From the NCBI RefSeq assembly GCF_001612635.1, contig NZ_BDAV01000006.1, positions 558,001-622,000 of the forward strand: a DNA stretch of 64,000 nucleotides, read 5' to 3'. The position numbers and the translations under genes were made by a program. The notes beneath the pieces were generated by a model, which saw nothing but the letters and a program-made list of their open reading frames with translations, was not told the origin of the DNA and made no database searches. This document shows, piece by piece, positions 49,155 to 57,166 of the stretch. The stretch is from Nocardia africana NBRC 100379 (lineage in GTDB: Bacteria; Actinomycetota; Actinomycetes; Mycobacteriales; Mycobacteriaceae). Every line of letters starts with the position of its first letter. The stretch's first letter is position 1.

Positions 49155-49859
49155 ATGAACAAGATCACCCGCATGACCGTCACGGCGATGACGGTGGTGG
49201 GCGCGTTGGGCGCCGGTTCGGCTATCGGATCCGCCGCTCCCACCGCGGCGGCAGATCACGTCCTGAGCACCGAGATCATGCCGGGCGTGCAGTACACCAG
49301 CTCCACCGCGGATCAGTCCGTGGTGATCGAGACCGCCACGGCCACGCTCGTCGCGGCGGGCGGGCAATTCCAGGTCCGCGACGCCTCCGGCGCCACGGTC
49401 GCCGGTGTCGCCGCCTTCCCGACCGAGCCGAAGGCCCTGACCGCCGTCCACGCCGCCCCCGAGGTGCGGGCAGCGGTACGCGCGGCGACGCCGGAACTGC
49501 ACCTGGAGAACATCGACGGCGATCCGCAGACCGCGCGCTTCGATGCGGCAATCCAGGCCGCCGTCAACGAATTCGGTCTGGCCACCAGCGTCGGAACGAT
49601 GACCGGTGGTCTCATCGGCCTCGCGGTCGGCTGCGGAGTAGGCGCCGTAGCGGGCGCGGTGTTCGGCGCGCCCGTCCTCGACGCCGCCGGACTCACCCTC
49701 ATCGCCGGCTGCCTGGCCGGAGCGGGCGTCCTGGGCGCTATGGGCGCCATCCTCGGCGCCGCGCTCCTCGGCATCCCCGTCGGCATCGCCTCCGCGATCA
49801 AGTTCCAGCACACCATGAACCAGCCCTACGAACAGCCCACCCACGACGAGAGCAACTGA
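49155..49859 (+). CDS. Secreted protein with hydrophobic Gly-zipper C-terminal segments
   Basis: A 234-residue protein. A signal peptide (MNKITRMTVTAMTVVGALGA, cleavage probably after SAAPTAAA) is followed by about 110 soluble residues with beta character and then two Gly/Ala-rich hydrophobic stretches (GGLIGLAVGCGVGAVAGAVF and AGAGVLGAMGAILGAALLGI), each with a Cys nearby. Related secreted proteins are common in Nocardia and Rhodococcus; their function is unknown to me. ATG 49155 is chosen because the signal peptide starts there. A Zur/Fur-like box upstream suggests metal-dependent expression. Confidence 0.78.
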   Translation: MNKITRMTVTAMTVVGALGAGSAIGSAAPTAAADHVLSTEIMPGVQYTSSTADQSVVIETATATLVAAGGQFQVRDASGATVAGVAAFPTEPKALTAVHAAPEVRAAVRAATPELHLENIDGDPQTARFDAAIQAAVNEFGLATSVGTMTGGLIGLAVGCGVGAVAGAVFGAPVLDAAGLTLIAGCLAGAGVLGAMGAILGAALLGIPVGIASAIKFQHTMNQPYEQPTHDESN

Positions 49860-49933
49860 GGACGGACGGCGCGATTACCGTCCACCGGCCCCGGCGCGGA
49901 GCCGCTGAGCACGAACTCGCAGTCCGCCGAACG

Positions 49934-49973
49934 CGAATCGGGACCCCGCCACGAAATGCGGGGTCCCGATTCG
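49934..49973. terminator. Strong bidirectional terminator hairpin
   Basis: CGAATCGGGACCCCGC pairs perfectly with GCGGGGTCCCGATTCG (16 bp) around an 8-nt loop. It lies between the convergent ends at 49859 and 49978. Confidence 0.8.
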
Positions 49974-49977
49974 GTGG

Positions 49978-51424
49978 TCAGTCGGTGGGTCGAGTCAGGT
50001 CGTAGACCGTCGTTCCGCCCACTGTTATTGCGGTGTAACGGAATTCGATCCAGCTGGTGATCTCGCTCGCGCTGCCGGAGCCGCCGCCCGCGAAGAAGTA
50101 GTGGATGTCACCGTTCTTCACGTACTGCTGGAACTGGGCCAGGGTGGGCGAGTTGTCGCTGCCGGTGAAGCCGCCGATCGCCATGCTCGATGTGCCGGTG
50201 GACAATTCGAGGCTGCCCGCCGACTGTGCGCCGACCGTGGCGGCCGCCCAGCGGTTGTTCGCACTCTTCAGCAGTTCCTGCAGCGCGCCGCCACCGAACC
50301 CGCCCATGCCGTGGCCACTGTCGGGCCCGGAGGTCGGAATCGACCCGCTGTGCGGGGGCGGCGCGGGTTCCAGGGCGTAGGCGGCGGTGCCGGCGAAACC
50401 GACAGCAGTCCGGCCGCGGCGATCACCACGGTCATCGTGCCGAGAGCGTGCGCGCCGGCGATGAGGATCGCCGCGATCACGATCGAGCCGATCGCGACGA
50501 TCCACCGCAGCGCCGGATACCAGTCGGGCGTGCGATCCAGCAGGACGAAGGTCCACATCCCGGCGGCCGCCGGCATGAGGCCCAAGGCCGCACGCGCCGA
50601 ACGGAATTCACGTCCCCGCCACAGTTCCACCACCGCGATGCCGACCAGCGCGGCGATAGCCGGCGCCGAGGCCACGGTGTAGTAGGGGTGAATGGTGCCC
50701 TGCATGAAGCTGAAGACCACGCCGGTGACCAGCAGCCAGCCGCCCCACAGGATCAGGCTCGCGCGGATGCGTCCGGTGCGGGGTGTGCGCCGGCGAACAC
50801 CGGCAGCACGATGAACGCCTGCATCATCTTCGCCAGGAATCCGAATCCGATGGCCACCCCGGCCACGGGCAACCACCAAGCGGCGCTGTCCTTTTCGATG
50901 GACCGCACCACGCAGTAGGCGGCGGTGGTGAGCAACAGCACGAGCTGCGCATCGGGATTGTCGAACCGGAACATCAGCACCGCGACCGGAGTGAGCGCCA
51001 GCACCGCGCCGGCCAGGATGCCGGGCCAGTGCCCGGCGACTCGCCGCACCCCGGCGTACAACACGGCGACGGCGGCGACACCCTCGAGCGCCTGCGGCAC
51101 CAGCAGACTCCACGAGTCGAAGCCGAAGATGCGCGCGGAGATGTCCATGACCCACAGCGCGCCCGGCGTCTTGTCCACGGTGATCGCATTGGCGGCGTCG
51201 CTGGATCCGAACAGCATCGCCTTCCAACTCTGCGATCCGGCCTGCACGGCCGCGGCGTAGAACTCGTTGGCCCAGCCGGCGGCACCGAGATCCCACACGT
51301 ACAGCAGCGCGGTGGCCGCCAGCAGCGCCACCAGCGACCGCTGCCGCCACCGCGGGCTCGCCGCCCGCGTCGGTGGCGGTTCGGTCACCGCGGCCGGGGG
51401 CGTTTCCAGCACAGTCGTCGTCAT
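49978..51424 (-). pseudogene. Family-39 (ArnT/PMT-like) glycosyltransferase, broken by two frame changes
   Basis: Three successive minus-strand frames read like parts of one membrane glycosyltransferase. Frame one from ATG 51424: LYVWDLGAAGWANEFYAAAV, DKTPGALWVMDISARIFGF, MFRFDNPDAQLVLLLTTAAY, KMMQAFIVLPVFAG. Frame two near 50770-50420: SLILWGGWLLVTGVVFSFM, GTIHPYYTVASAPAIAALVG. Frame three to the stop at 49978: GFAGTAAYALEPAPPPHSGS, TSSMAIGGFTGSDNSPTLAQ, TVGGTTVYDLT. Both shifts equal one missing base. The span codes for about 480 residues, whereas I recall 600-750 for the family, so an internal loss near the first junction is also likely. The ATG overlaps the sensor kinase stop (ATGA), which shows it was once an operon member. 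Confidence 0.75.
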
Positions 51425-53019
51425 ACGTCGATCGTCATCGACCGAGGTGGTGGACACCTTGGGCTTCGCTGGGTGCCGGCTGTGAACGGCAGCCGGACGG
51501 TGAAAACGGTACGGCCGGGCACACTGTCGAGGCTGATCGTGCCACCGTGCGATTTCACCACCGCCGCGACGATCGCCAGCCCCAGACCGCTGCTTCCGGC
51601 CCGCCGGGAGCGGGAGGAATCGCCGCGCGCGAACCGTTCGAACACCTCCGGTTGCCATGCGGCGGGGATGCCGGGGCCGTTGTCGGCGACCCGCCAGACC
51701 GCGGCACCGGTACCGTCGCGCTCCAGCGAGACGGTGACCGTGGTGCCCGGCCCCGTATGCACCCGTGCGTTGGCGAGCAGGTTGGCCAGCACCTGATGCA
51801 GCCGCGCCGCATCACCGGTGACGACGATCGGTTCGTCGGGCAGATCCAGATCCCATCGATGGTCCGGGCCCGCGATATGGGCGTCGCTGACGGCGTCGAC
51901 GGTCAACCGAGTCACATCCACCGGCTCGTGTTCGAGGCCGCGCCCCGAATCCAGCCGGGCCAGCAGCAGCATGTCCTCGACCAGCGCCGTCATCCGCCGC
52001 GATTCCGAGTCCACTCGGTTCATCGCGTTGGCGACGTCGCCCGGCACCTCGGCCCGTTTCCGTTGCGCCAGTTCGGCATAGCCGCGGATCGCGGCCAGCG
52101 GGGTGCGCAGTTCGTGACTGGCGTCGGCGAGGAACTGCCGCACCCGCGTTTCGCTGGCATGGCGGGCCGACAAAGCGCTGTCGATGTGATCGAGCATGCG
52201 GTTGACCGCGGACCCGAGTTGTCCGACCTCGGTGCGCGGGTCGGCGTCGTCGGCCGGAACCCGCACCGGCAACGCCACTTCGCCGCGATCGAGCTGCAGA
52301 TCGGCCACCCGGGAGGCCGTGGCGGCCACCCTGTCCAGTGGTGCCAGCGCGCGGCGGATCACCCAGATTCCCACGGTGATCGCGATCACGAGCACCACCG
52401 CGGTGACCACCACCAGGATCAGCAGGACCCGCATCAACGTGGCGTGGACCCCGGTCAGCGGCATACCGGTCATCACCGTGGCCCCCGACCAGGTCGAATT
52501 CGCGACCACCCGATAGGAGCCCTGCCCGTCGAGGTCGACGGTCACCGGGGTGCCGTCGGACGCCACCCGCGCCAACTGCTGCCGGGCGGCCGCGGACAGG
52601 CTGGTCTGGGTCCCGTCGGCGTCGATCTTGGCGGCGATGATCTCGGTGCCGACGATACTGGCGCCGACGGTATCGGCCTGAATACCGCGCCGGTCCAGGA
52701 AATCCGGTCCCGGCCCGCCGTGGTTCGGCGGCGGCCGATTACCGTGGTCCGGATCGCCCGGTGGCGGCCCCAGACTCGGCCCGCCCCCGGCCTCGCCGAG
52801 CGAACGCTTCTGCACATCGATCAACTCGGTGTCGAGTTGATGCACGAGAAATTGCTGCAGCGCGAATTCCGTTGCGGCACCGATACCTACGACCACGATC
52901 ACCAGCAACAGCAGTTGTCCGACGAGCAGTCGCGCGCGCAGCGACCAGCCCCGTGCCGACCACCAGCGGCGGGACCGCCGCTCGGTCGCCGGGACCTCAG
53001 CCGGCGGGTTTGAGGACAT
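51421..53019 (-). CDS. Sensor histidine kinase of a two-component system
   Basis: A 532-residue membrane kinase. Helix one is at about 29-54 (LLVGQLLLLVIVVVGIGAAT); a Pro/Gly-rich extracytoplasmic domain extends to about 195; helix two is at about 197-220 (LLILVVVTAVVLVIAITVGI). HAMP, then HisKA with the phosphoacceptor His in FLADASHELRTPLAAIRGY near residue 300. ATPase domain: N-box HQVLANLLANARVH, G1 VADNGPGIP, G2 GSSGLGLAIV. It overlaps the response regulator gene by 23 nt and the broken glycosyltransferase by 4 nt. Resembles TrcS/TcrY-type kinases of mycobacteria. The signal is unknown. Confidence 0.92.
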   Translation of the reverse strand: MSSNPPAEVPATERRSRRWWSARGWSLRARLLVGQLLLLVIVVVGIGAATEFALQQFLVHQLDTELIDVQKRSLGEAGGGPSLGPPPGDPDHGNRPPPNHGGPGPDFLDRRGIQADTVGASIVGTEIIAAKIDADGTQTSLSAAARQQLARVASDGTPVTVDLDGQGSYRVVANSTWSGATVMTGMPLTGVHATLMRVLLILVVVTAVVLVIAITVGIWVIRRALAPLDRVAATASRVADLQLDRGEVALPVRVPADDADPRTEVGQLGSAVNRMLDHIDSALSARHASETRVRQFLADASHELRTPLAAIRGYAELAQRKRAEVPGDVANAMNRVDSESRRMTALVEDMLLLARLDSGRGLEHEPVDVTRLTVDAVSDAHIAGPDHRWDLDLPDEPIVVTGDAARLHQVLANLLANARVHTGPGTTVTVSLERDGTGAAVWRVADNGPGIPAAWQPEVFERFARGDSSRSRRAGSSGLGLAIVAAVVKSHGGTISLDSVPGRTVFTVRLPFTAGTQRSPRCPPPRSMTIDV

Positions 53020-53737
53020 ATCCGGCGCCGCGCAGGGTGTGGATCATCGGTTCGCGCCCGCTGTCGATCTTCTTGCGCAGATAGGAGACGTAGAGCTCGA
53101 CGATATTGGAGCGTCCGCCGAAGTCGTAGCTCCAGACCCGATCCAGAATCTGCGCCTTGCTCAGCACGCGGCGGGGATTGCGCATGAAATAGCGCAGCAG
53201 TTCGAACTCCGTGGAGGTCAGCGTGATTGGTTCGCCCGCACGCGTCACCTCGTGGCTGTCCTCGTCGAGCATCAGATCACCCACGACGATCTGGGCGTCG
53301 TTGTCGACGGTGGTGATGCCGGTGCGGCGCAGCAGTGCGCGCAGGCGCAGGACGACCTCCTCGATGCTGAACGGCTTGGTGACATAGTCGTCGCCGCCGG
53401 CGGTGAGCCCGGCGATGCGATCCTCGACCGAATCCTTCGCGGTCAGCAGAAGCACCGGCAGATACGGCAGATCGCGGCGCAGCTTCGCGAGCACCTCGAG
53501 CCCGGTCATATCCGGCAGCATCACGTCGAGGACCACCACGTCGGGGCGGTTCTCGCGGGCGGCGGTCACCGCGGTGCGGCCGTCGGCGGCGGTGACGACC
53601 TGCCAGCCTTCGTAGCGCAACGCCATCGACACCATCTCCGCGAGCACCGGTTCGTCGTCCACGACGAGGACGGTCACGGGACTGCCGTCCGCGCGGCGCA
53701 TCACGACGCGCTCGGCCGGGGTGTTCGTGGTGGTCAT
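52997..53737 (-). CDS. OmpR-family response regulator
   Basis: A 246-residue regulator. The receiver domain has the acidic pair in VLVVDDEP, phosphoacceptor Asp71 in VVVLDVMLPDMTG, the switch Thr in LLTAKD and Lys in YVTKPFS. The C-terminal winged helix contains TSTEFELLRYFMRNPRRVLS and RSNIVELYVSYLRKKID. Partner kinase encoded immediately downstream. The kinase, regulator and a membrane glycosyltransferase in one operon occur repeatedly in actinomycetes. CCACAGCG repeats upstream may be its binding site. Confidence 0.93.
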   Translation of the reverse strand: MTTTNTPAERVVMRRADGSPVTVLVVDDEPVLAEMVSMALRYEGWQVVTAADGRTAVTAARENRPDVVVLDVMLPDMTGLEVLAKLRRDLPYLPVLLLTAKDSVEDRIAGLTAGGDDYVTKPFSIEEVVLRLRALLRRTGITTVDNDAQIVVGDLMLDEDSHEVTRAGEPITLTSTEFELLRYFMRNPRRVLSKAQILDRVWSYDFGGRSNIVELYVSYLRKKIDSGREPMIHTLRGAGYVLKPAG

Positions 53738-53821
53738 GACCCCAGTCTGGGAACGGCTGCTCTGCGCCCGCTGTGCCGGACCTGGGGGTCGGCTGTGAGG
53801 GCGGTGGTCGCTGCGCGCTCA

Positions 53822-53851
53822 CCACAGCGGGTACCGAACGAGTCCACAGCG
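53822..53851. promoter_or_regulatory. Direct repeat CCACAGCG in the divergent promoter region
   Basis: CCACAGCG at 53822-53829 and 53844-53851, 22 bp apart (about two helical turns), with an inverted CGCTGTG at 53769-53775. They lie between the response regulator and the 53941 gene, where an OmpR-type protein could act on both. Confidence 0.35.
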
Positions 53852-53940
53852 CAGACCCAGCTTCGCACCGCAGGGTTGACCGAGCAACGCGATCGCGGCA
53901 TCGACGGCCCGCGATCGCAGTCGACGACAAGGAGTATGCG

Positions 53941-54546
53941 ATGACCGAGCCCACCCCACACCCTCCGGCCGAGCCGGAACATACCTGGGGCGCACCGCAG
54001 ACCCAACCGGCCGCCACCTGGTCGGCGAAGAAGTCGCTGGCCGCGGTCGGCATCGCCGCGGTGATCGCGGCGGCCGGAGGCGGCGTCGTCTACGCGGCCA
54101 CACATTCCGGCGGAAGTGAGCACGGCGGCCCGGGCGGGCCCGGGACCAGCTGGGGTGGCGGGCACAACACCGCGGGCCCCGGAGGTATGGGCATGCCCGG
54201 CTCGAGTCTGCACGGCCAGTTCGTGATCTCCGACGGCAACGGCGGCTACACCACCGAGATCACGCAGACGGGCACCGTGACCGCGGTGTCGGACACCTCG
54301 ATCACCGCCAGGAGCGCCGACAACTTCACCCAGACCTACACGATTTCCGCCGCCACCCGGCATTCGGAGGTGAAAGTCGGTGACACCGTGCGCATTCAGG
54401 GCACGGAAGCGAACGGAACCGCGACCGCGACCGCCATCACGACCGGCACCGAATCCGGGCAGATGGGTGGCCGCACGGGACGGTCGAGCCGCTTCGGCGG
54501 GATGGCGCCGCCGATGGACGGCGCTGCGAATCAACCCAACGACTGA
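53941..54546 (+). CDS. Membrane-anchored DUF5666-like protein
   Basis: A 201-residue protein. One membrane helix (SLAAVGIAAVIAAAGGGVVY, about 30-52) after a Pro-rich cytoplasmic start, then a Gly/His-rich linker, then a small beta domain: GTVTAVSDTSITARSADN, TYTISAATRHSEVKVGDTVR, which is the DUF5666/OB-like pattern. ATG 53941 has AAGGAG at 53929-53934. It is divergent from the two-component operon and may be one of its targets. Confidence 0.78.
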   Translation: MTEPTPHPPAEPEHTWGAPQTQPAATWSAKKSLAAVGIAAVIAAAGGGVVYAATHSGGSEHGGPGGPGTSWGGGHNTAGPGGMGMPGSSLHGQFVISDGNGGYTTEITQTGTVTAVSDTSITARSADNFTQTYTISAATRHSEVKVGDTVRIQGTEANGTATATAITTGTESGQMGGRTGRSSRFGGMAPPMDGAANQPND

Positions 54547-54621
54547 TCCCCGGGGCACCGCGCCCCACCGCCGGAATCCACTGCGTCCGACCGTCCGGCA
54601 CACCTCTGGCAAACTGGGCGG

Positions 54622-55176
54622 ATGGATGGCGATGTGGTGATCGTGCCGATGGGGCTGGGGCATCTGCGACAGGTGCTGGATCTGGGTCACGAAGTGTTCG
54701 ACACCAGCGTCAAGCCCTACACATCGTGGTCGTTGACGTCGGTGGCCGAACATTTGGATTCGGCGGACGACGCCTGCTGGGTGGCATTGGATTCGGATCG
54801 GGTGGTGGGCTTCGTGCTCGGCTCCATGGAATTCGAATTGCGGGACGACTGGGGATACCTGGAGTGGGTCGCGGTGGCGCCGGATATGCAGGGCCGCGGG
54901 CTGGCGCGGCGACTGGTGGATATCTGCTCGGAGGCGTTGTTCGCGCGGGGAGCGCGGCGCATCGTGACCGACGTGGAGCAGAGCAATACCGCCTCGGCGA
55001 CCCTGATGACCCGCAGCGGATTCAGCCCGGCTGCCTCGGTAACCCTGTTCGTCCGGCCCAATCCCGCTGAGCCGGAACCGGATTCGGAAGCGCCGCTGCC
55101 GCCGATCGCGCCGGGCGCCAAACGGGCGTTGATCAGGCGGGGCCGCCTCGCGGGCGACAATCGCGGCCCGCACTGA
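54622..55176 (+). CDS. GNAT family N-acetyltransferase
   Basis: A 184-residue acetyltransferase. Acetyl-CoA motif A is VAVAPDMQGRGLARRLVDI (Q-x-x-G-x-A type); motif B includes VEQSNTASATLMTRSGF. Gene neighbours give no substrate clue. The C-terminal 35 residues are Pro-rich then basic and probably disordered. Confidence 0.88.
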   Translation: MDGDVVIVPMGLGHLRQVLDLGHEVFDTSVKPYTSWSLTSVAEHLDSADDACWVALDSDRVVGFVLGSMEFELRDDWGYLEWVAVAPDMQGRGLARRLVDICSEALFARGARRIVTDVEQSNTASATLMTRSGFSPAASVTLFVRPNPAEPEPDSEAPLPPIAPGAKRALIRRGRLAGDNRGPH

Positions 55177-55193
55177 GCCGCCCCCGCCGGACG

Positions 55194-55640
55194 TTATCCA
55201 GTCCGCCCCTGCCGCAGCGAAGGCGCCGCGCCGAGACGGGATGCGTGGCCCTCTGAGGACCCACGATCGGCGCACACCGCCCGCACCAGGACGTAGTTCA
55301 GGATCGGAATCAGCAGTTCCACCGACGTCATGAGCACATAGAACCAGTTGGGCTCCCCGCTCACTGCCCACGCCAGCAACCGGGCGAGCCCGCCGGCGAA
55401 GAAGACGGCGCCGAGCGCGTTGATCGCCGCCCCTCGGCGCTCCACATCGCGCGCACACCACGCCACGGCCAGCCCGTAAGCACCGAACACGACCGCATAG
55501 AAGCGCATATCGGAATCGATGGTGGCGTTCACCGATCCCCCGCCGATGATGCTGGCAGTCCCGAAAACCAGGTGCACCACCGCGATTCCCGCACACACCA
55601 GCCCGAACACCAGTAGCCAGATCTGCAGCACTCGTCGCAT
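55194..55640 (-). CDS. DUF4345-like four-helix membrane protein
   Basis: A 148-residue membrane protein. The pattern FGTASIIGGGSVNATIDSDM followed by RFYAVVFGAYGLAVAWCARD matches DUF4345. Four membrane helices; the tail after about 125 is soluble. ATG 55640. It is divergent from the TetR gene at 55731 across 90 bp, so that regulator probably controls it. Biochemical role unknown. Confidence 0.78.
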   Translation of the reverse strand: MRRVLQIWLLVFGLVCAGIAVVHLVFGTASIIGGGSVNATIDSDMRFYAVVFGAYGLAVAWCARDVERRGAAINALGAVFFAGGLARLLAWAVSGEPNWFYVLMTSVELLIPILNYVLVRAVCADRGSSEGHASRLGAAPSLRQGRTG

Positions 55641-55730
55641 GCCGCCCCCTATTAGACGGTTGTTGAATAAGGTTTTACGGTAGGCCGCCACCACGGCTCG
55701 CGTCAACCACCACACGCCTACGATGAGCAG

Positions 55731-56333
55731 ATGCCGAGCCGACGCCGCCTCACCCCCGAGCAGCGCCGCGACGAATTGATGGACGTAGGCGCGCGATTGT
55801 TCGGCGAACGCCCGTACGACGAGGTCGCGATGGAGGACATCGCCGCCCAGGCCGGCGCCTCCCGCGCCTTGATGTACCACTACTTCCCCACCAAGGGAGA
55901 GTTCTTCGCGGCCATCTGGAAACGAGCGCACGATCGACTGCTCGCCGAATTGCGCATCGACCCCGAGGAGCCCGTTCGCACCGCCGTCTACCGGAGCCTG
56001 GTGGCGCATCTGGATTTCTACCGCGCCCACGTTCCACTGGTTCTCATCGCCAACCGCACCGCCCTGGCCACCGATCCGGCGGTGCGCGGACCGGTGGTCG
56101 AGGACCTGAACGCCCTGTGCGAGCGCGTCCTCGACGCGTGTGACGCCACGGGCCACACCAGGGAGGTCGCGGCCGCGGCGCTGACCGGGTGGATCGCCTT
56201 CATTCGCGAGGTGGCCGTCGAATGGCTTGCCCATCAGCGCATTTCGCGTGACGAAGTACTGCGGATGTGCATGGCGACCCTGGACGCCACCGCGGGTGCC
56301 CAACTCGATCTGACCGCCCCGCCGCGGCGCTGA
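55731..56333 (+). CDS. TetR family regulator
   Basis: A 200-residue TetR protein. HTH at about 28-55: MEDIAAQAGASRALMYHYF. The C-terminal domain is helical with no recognisable ligand signature. Divergent from the DUF4345-like gene. Its stop codon lies inside the first unit of a 23-bp tandem repeat. Confidence 0.9.
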   Translation: MPSRRRLTPEQRRDELMDVGARLFGERPYDEVAMEDIAAQAGASRALMYHYFPTKGEFFAAIWKRAHDRLLAELRIDPEEPVRTAVYRSLVAHLDFYRAHVPLVLIANRTALATDPAVRGPVVEDLNALCERVLDACDATGHTREVAAAALTGWIAFIREVAVEWLAHQRISRDEVLRMCMATLDATAGAQLDLTAPPRR

Positions 56334-56389
56334 GACGCTGGGCGCCGCGGCGCTGAGACGCTGGGCGCCGCGGCGCTGAGGCAGGGCGC
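56321..56389 (+). repeat. Three tandem copies of a 23-bp palindromic unit
   Basis: Unit GCCGCGGCGCTGAGACGCTG plus GGC, starting at 56321, 56344 and 56367; the third copy is degenerate at its end. The junction forms GCGCCGCGGCGC, a perfect 12-bp palindrome. The first copy contains the TetR stop codon. It lies between convergent genes and may serve as a terminator. Confidence 0.75.
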
Positions 56390-56407
56390 CGACCGAACCG
56401 ACGTCGC

Positions 56408-57166
56408 CTATCGCCGGGAGAGCCGATCGAATACCGTGCTCGCGGCGCCGAAACCGAGCACCGCCAGGCCCGCACACCAGACCAGCGCCAGTGCGGCGCT
56501 CGCACCGGTTCCGGTCGCATTCAGCAAGCCGCGCACGGTGTCCACCACGGGTGTGGCGGGTTGGTAGTCGGCGAAGCCACGCAACCAGCCGGGCATGGTG
56601 GAGGTCTGCACGAACGCGCTGCTGATGTAGGGGATGAACATGATCGCGTAGGTCATTCCGCCGGCCGCCTCGGGATTCTTCGCCACCAGCCCGAGCGCGA
56701 CCGCGATCCAGCAGATCGCCACGACGAACAGCGCGATCATGGCCACCGCACCGAGCCAGCCGAGCACGTCCGCATGCGGGCGATAGCCGAGGAGCACGGC
56801 CACGGCCACCGCGATCGCGATGGCGGCGAGATTGCGCGCCACCCCTTCGCCGACGTGTCCGGCGAGGATCGCCTGCCGGAACATCGGCAGCGTCCGAAAT
56901 CGGTCGATACTGCCCCTGGTCATATCCGCCGAGACCGCGGTCGCGGTGATCGACGCACCGAATCCGGTGCACAACAACATGATTCCGGGCACCACGTAGT
57001 CGAGGTAGGAACCACTGACGTCGATCGCGCCGCCGAAGACGTAGGTGAACAGCAGCATCACCAGGATCGGCATCAGCAGCGAGATGATCAGCGTGTCCGG
57101 ACTGCGCACGGTGTGCCGGACGCAGCGGCGGAACATCACCGCCGAATCCGCGGCGATCATGCTCAC
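56408..57166 (-). CDS. ABC-2 type transporter permease
   Basis: A 252-residue permease with about six membrane helices: TLIISLLMPILVMLLFTYVF, IMLLCTGFGASITATAVSAD, MIALFVVAICWIAVALGLVA. Between them is the family loop GSIDRFRTLPMFRQAILAGH. GTG 57166 overlaps the stop of the glycosyltransferase (GTGA), so the two are coupled. No ATP-binding subunit is next to it, unlike the usual drug- or lipid-export pairs; the ATPase must be elsewhere. It may export the product of the glycosyltransferase. Confidence 0.87.
   Translation of the reverse strand: MSMIAADSAVMFRRCVRHTVRSPDTLIISLLMPILVMLLFTYVFGGAIDVSGSYLDYVVPGIMLLCTGFGASITATAVSADMTRGSIDRFRTLPMFRQAILAGHVGEGVARNLAAIAIAVAVAVLLGYRPHADVLGWLGAVAMIALFVVAICWIAVALGLVAKNPEAAGGMTYAIMFIPYISSAFVQTSTMPGWLRGFADYQPATPVVDTVRGLLNATGTGASAALALVWCAGLAVLGFGAASTVFDRLSRR

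Noticed and set aside
54380..54640. Plus-strand frame overlapping the DUF5666-like gene
   Set aside because: It is a shadow frame of the 53941 gene and the following gap, with no motif and no ribosome site.
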